Positions 5,500 through 7,263 of a stretch of DNA of 7,263 nt are shown piece by piece (the first letter of the stretch is position 1; each line of letters opens with the position of its first letter). The DNA lies in NCBI GenBank assembly GCA_002393195.1, contig DGIK01000143.1, positions 1-7,263 on the forward strand, in the 5' to 3' direction. The notes under the pieces are model-generated. The model worked only from the letters and a program-made list of their open reading frames with translations, was not told the DNA's origin and did no database searches. This DNA is from Bacteroidales bacterium UBA3824. Lineage in GTDB: Bacteria; Bacteroidota; Bacteroidia; Bacteroidales; UBA3824. The position numbers and the translations under genes are program-made.

Positions 5500-5548
5500 A
5501 TTATGCATTATGAATTATGCATTATGCATTATGAATTATGCATTAAAA
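5500..5548 (+). repeat. second heptanucleotide array ATTATGC/ATTATGA
   Basis: Seven consecutive seven-base units: ATTATGC, ATTATGA, ATTATGC, ATTATGC, ATTATGA, ATTATGC, and a last unit ATTAAAA identical to the first array's variant. Junctions create the palindrome ATGCAT. The array ends ten bases before the start of the methyltransferase gene and so forms its leader. Confidence 0.92.
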
Positions 5549-5558
5549 TTAGAAAGCA

Positions 5559-6263
5559 ATGGGCAATATTTATATGATACCGATGAACCTTGGCGAGGTG
5601 GAGCACAGTGTGTTTCTGCCGCCGTTTGTATTGGATATAATCAAACGGCTGAGGTATTTCATCGCTGAAAACGCCAAGACTGCGCGGCACTATTTCATTT
5701 CGTTGGGAATGAGGGAGTTGCTGCCGCAGATTACAATACACGAAATGGACAAGCACAACAAGAGTTTTGACTATTCGATGTATTTTGATATTGTGAAACA
5801 AGGCAACGACCTCGGCGTCATATCCGAAGCTGGCTGTCCCGGTGTTGCAGACCCTGGGGCGAGTGTTGCGTTAAGTGCGCATAGGGCGGGCATCCGCGTT
5901 ATACCGCTTGTGGGGCCGTCGTCAATATTATTGTCGGTGATGGCGAGCGGATTGAATGGTCAGAGTTTTGCCTTCAATGGCTACCTCCCCATCAAAAATC
6001 CCGAGCGTGGCAAGGCTATCAAACGGCTTGAAGATATTTCCCAAAAACTCAACCAAACGCAAATTTTCATTGAGACGCCGTACCGCAACAATAATTTTAT
6101 TGAGACGCTATGCAACACGCTGAGTGGTAATACTTTGTTGACAATAGCCTGCGACATCACCCTGCCGACGGAATACATAAAGACAATGCCCGTTTCGGCG
6201 TGGAAACAGCAAAAGGTGGACATCGACAAGCGTCCCACAATATTCCTGATTTTGAAACGATAA
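5559..6263 (+). CDS. short RsmI-like SAM-dependent methyltransferase (COG0313 type)
   Basis: A 234-residue protein of the tetrapyrrole methylase/RsmI superfamily. Segments align one by one with RsmI: IYMIPMNLGE (4-13) with the first strand, LRYFIAENAKTAR (31-43) with the AEDTR region, SEAGCPGVADPGA (89-101) with the SDAGTPxxSDPG SAM-binding loop, PLVGPSS (116-122), NGQSFAFNGYLP (133-144), and IFIETPYRNN (169-178) with the YESPHR motif. It is shorter than typical RsmI (about 280) and its N-terminal motifs differ. It matches a second, compact COG0313 family that I remember from Bacteroidetes genomes and that coexists with true RsmI. RsmI methylates the 2'-hydroxyl of C1402 in 16S rRNA; whether this protein does so is open, and I therefore give no symbol. 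ATG 5559 follows a purine-rich AGAAAG. Confidence 0.8.
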   Translation: MGNIYMIPMNLGEVEHSVFLPPFVLDIIKRLRYFIAENAKTARHYFISLGMRELLPQITIHEMDKHNKSFDYSMYFDIVKQGNDLGVISEAGCPGVADPGASVALSAHRAGIRVIPLVGPSSILLSVMASGLNGQSFAFNGYLPIKNPERGKAIKRLEDISQKLNQTQIFIETPYRNNNFIETLCNTLSGNTLLTIACDITLPTEYIKTMPVSAWKQQKVDIDKRPTIFLILKR

Positions 6264-6299
6264 TAAAATCGCTTCGCGAGAAATTTTTCAAAATCTTTA

Positions 6300-6331
6300 C
6301 AAATCATTCAAATACATTTTTGAACGATTTG
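6300..6331. terminator. long inverted repeat between methyltransferase gene and trxB
   Basis: Arms 6300-6312 (CAAATCATTCAAA) and 6319-6331 (TTTGAACGATTTG) pair over 13 positions with one mismatch and a six-base loop. It starts 37 bases after the methyltransferase stop. A-rich sequence (GAAAAAATTTG) rather than a T run follows on this strand, so a terminator is only one option. It could also be a protein-binding site. Confidence 0.4.
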
Positions 6332-6350
6332 AAAAAATTTGTTGAATTTC

Positions 6351-6364
6351 TGTCCGTTAGGACA
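6351..6364 (+). promoter_or_regulatory. small hairpin in the trxB leader
   Basis: TGTCC (6351-6355), loop GTTA, GGACA (6360-6364): a perfect five-pair stem 43 bases before the trxB start. No TAnnTTTG element is visible in 6264-6406, so the trxB promoter cannot be placed. The hairpin may be an operator or leader structure. Confidence 0.3.
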
Positions 6365-6406
6365 CTCCAATACACAATATTAACCATTAAAAAAAGAATA
6401 ATTATT

Positions 6407-7263
6407 ATGGCTACAACTCATACACAATGCCTTATAATAGGCTCTGGTCCTGCAGGATACACTGCGGGGCTGTACCTTTCGAGGGCGAGCATCCAAAACA
6501 CCGTAATCGCCGGCCCACAGCAGGGTGGTCAACTCACCGACACCCACGAAATCGAAAACTATCCCGGTTTCACCGATGCCATTGGCGGCTACGACCTGAT
6601 GCAATTGATGGAACAACAGGCAGTTAAGTTTGGCTCGCAACTCGAGACCGGCGAAATCGTCAAGGCTGACTTTTCGCAGCGTCCGTTCCAATTGACCACC
6701 GACTCTGGCGACCTCTACACAGCCGACACGGTAATCATTGCCACCGGCGCAACAGCCAAATACACAGGACTTCCCGCCGAGCAAAAGTATCGTGGACAGG
6801 GCGTTTCAGCATGTGCGGTGTGCGACGGATTCTTCTACCGCAAACAGGATGTTATCGTTGTTGGCGGCGGCGACACTGCCGTTGGCGATGCAATTTACCT
6901 GAGCAAAATTTGCAACAAGGTTTATCTCGCAGTCCGCAAGCCGTATCTCCGCGCCTCCAAAATTCTTCAAGACCGTATGAAAGACATTCCGAACATCGAA
7001 CTCCTCACCGAGCACGTCGTAACCGACATCTTTGGCGAGAATGGTGTGGAAGGCGTTACCGTAGTCTATCGCCGTGGCACACCGGACGAATCCACGCGAC
7101 AAATTCCCGTAACGGGCTATTTCGCCGCCGTTGGACGCAAGCCGCAGACCGATTTCCTCGCCGGACAGATTTCTATGGACGACAATGGCTACATCCTGAC
7201 CAATCAACCCTCAACTTCGACAAACATCGAAGGCGTTTTTGCCGCCGGCGACTGTGCCGACCC
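6407..7263 (+). CDS. trxB: thioredoxin reductase, 3' end beyond the window
   Basis: The first 285 codons are present of an expected ~310-320. The FAD-binding motif is G12-S-G14-PA-G17. The redox-active CxxC is C136-AV-C139-D (family CATCD), preceded by ATGA (112-115). The NADPH-binding glycine motif is G153-GGD-T-A, followed by VRKPYLR (176-182) in the place of HRRxxxR. The FAD-binding C-terminal motif FAAGDCAD (278-285) is just included. The enzyme is cytoplasmic and passes electrons from NADPH to thioredoxin via FAD and the disulfide. ATG 6407 follows an A-rich leader as is usual in this phylum, and the second residue Ala is common. Two family positions differ: the HRR of the NADPH site is VRK, and GDSAxEEA is GDTAVGDA. 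Both suggest altered NAD(P)H handling but the fold and redox site are intact. Base composition is G+C-rich, like a core gene. Confidence 0.92.
   Translation, partial: MATTHTQCLIIGSGPAGYTAGLYLSRASIQNTVIAGPQQGGQLTDTHEIENYPGFTDAIGGYDLMQLMEQQAVKFGSQLETGEIVKADFSQRPFQLTTDSGDLYTADTVIIATGATAKYTGLPAEQKYRGQGVSACAVCDGFFYRKQDVIVVGGGDTAVGDAIYLSKICNKVYLAVRKPYLRASKILQDRMKDIPNIELLTEHVVTDIFGENGVEGVTVVYRRGTPDESTRQIPVTGYFAAVGRKPQTDFLAGQISMDDNGYILTNQPSTSTNIEGVFAAGDCAD

Noticed and set aside
5394..5548. CRISPR array
   Set aside because: Units are seven bases and directly adjacent, with no unique spacers and no cas genes.
5481..5898. Shared GGGCATCCGC at 5481 and at 5889
   Set aside because: A ten-base match, the second inside the methyltransferase coding sequence; expected by chance at this length.
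6268..6288. Intrinsic terminator with TCGC-TTC-GCGA stem directly after the methyltransferase gene
   Set aside because: Only four pairs, and GAAA separates the stem from the T run; too weak to annotate.
1..7263. Direct copy of the tRNA 3' end as an integration attachment site
   Set aside because: I looked for repeats of the CCCGGCTCCCGCTA segment downstream and found none in the window, so integration is only inferred from composition and position.

Overview
The window looks like a chromosomal segment of a member of the Bacteroidota, probably Bacteroidales. The reasons are promoter elements of the TAnnTTTG type in front of several genes, start codons without clear Shine-Dalgarno sequences, a tRNA gene with no encoded CCA, and families typical of that phylum: a short RsmI-like methyltransferase, a YoeB toxin with its Bacteroidetes-type antitoxin, and a membrane/lipoprotein gene fused translationally to a radical SAM/SPASM gene. 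All genes are on the + strand.

Layout. Bases 1-45 are the 3' half of a tRNA with anticodon CAU. Bases 126-2245 hold an AT-rich two-gene operon with an ATGA overlap: a PD-(D/E)XK-type nuclease-like protein and a compact RNase J-like beta-CASP metallo-hydrolase. Bases 2297-2877 hold a YoeB-like toxin-antitoxin module with a well-formed Bacteroidetes promoter. Bases 2922-5398 hold a membrane/lipoprotein-like protein, a radical SAM/SPASM enzyme overlapping it by ATGA, and an outer-membrane beta-barrel protein behind its own promoter. An intergenic region follows with two heptanucleotide tandem arrays. Then come a short RsmI-family methyltransferase and, cut off by the window end, thioredoxin reductase (trxB).

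Interpretation. Everything from the radical SAM gene onward has the higher G+C of an ordinary core-like chromosome (for example 35 of 60 bases at 4381-4440 and 36 of 60 at 7081-7140). The nuclease/beta-CASP pair is much poorer in G+C (18 of 60 at 481-540, 21 of 60 at 1201-1260). It lies directly after a tRNA and before a toxin-antitoxin module, which suggests an acquired accessory segment.

Two units deserve most attention. One is the nuclease/beta-CASP pair, a possible nucleic-acid-degrading module with no function I can name. The other is the membrane/lipoprotein plus radical SAM/SPASM pair, which resembles the 'rSAM/lipoprotein' systems known only by prediction in Bacteroidetes. All calls come from reading the sequence by eye; no database search was run.
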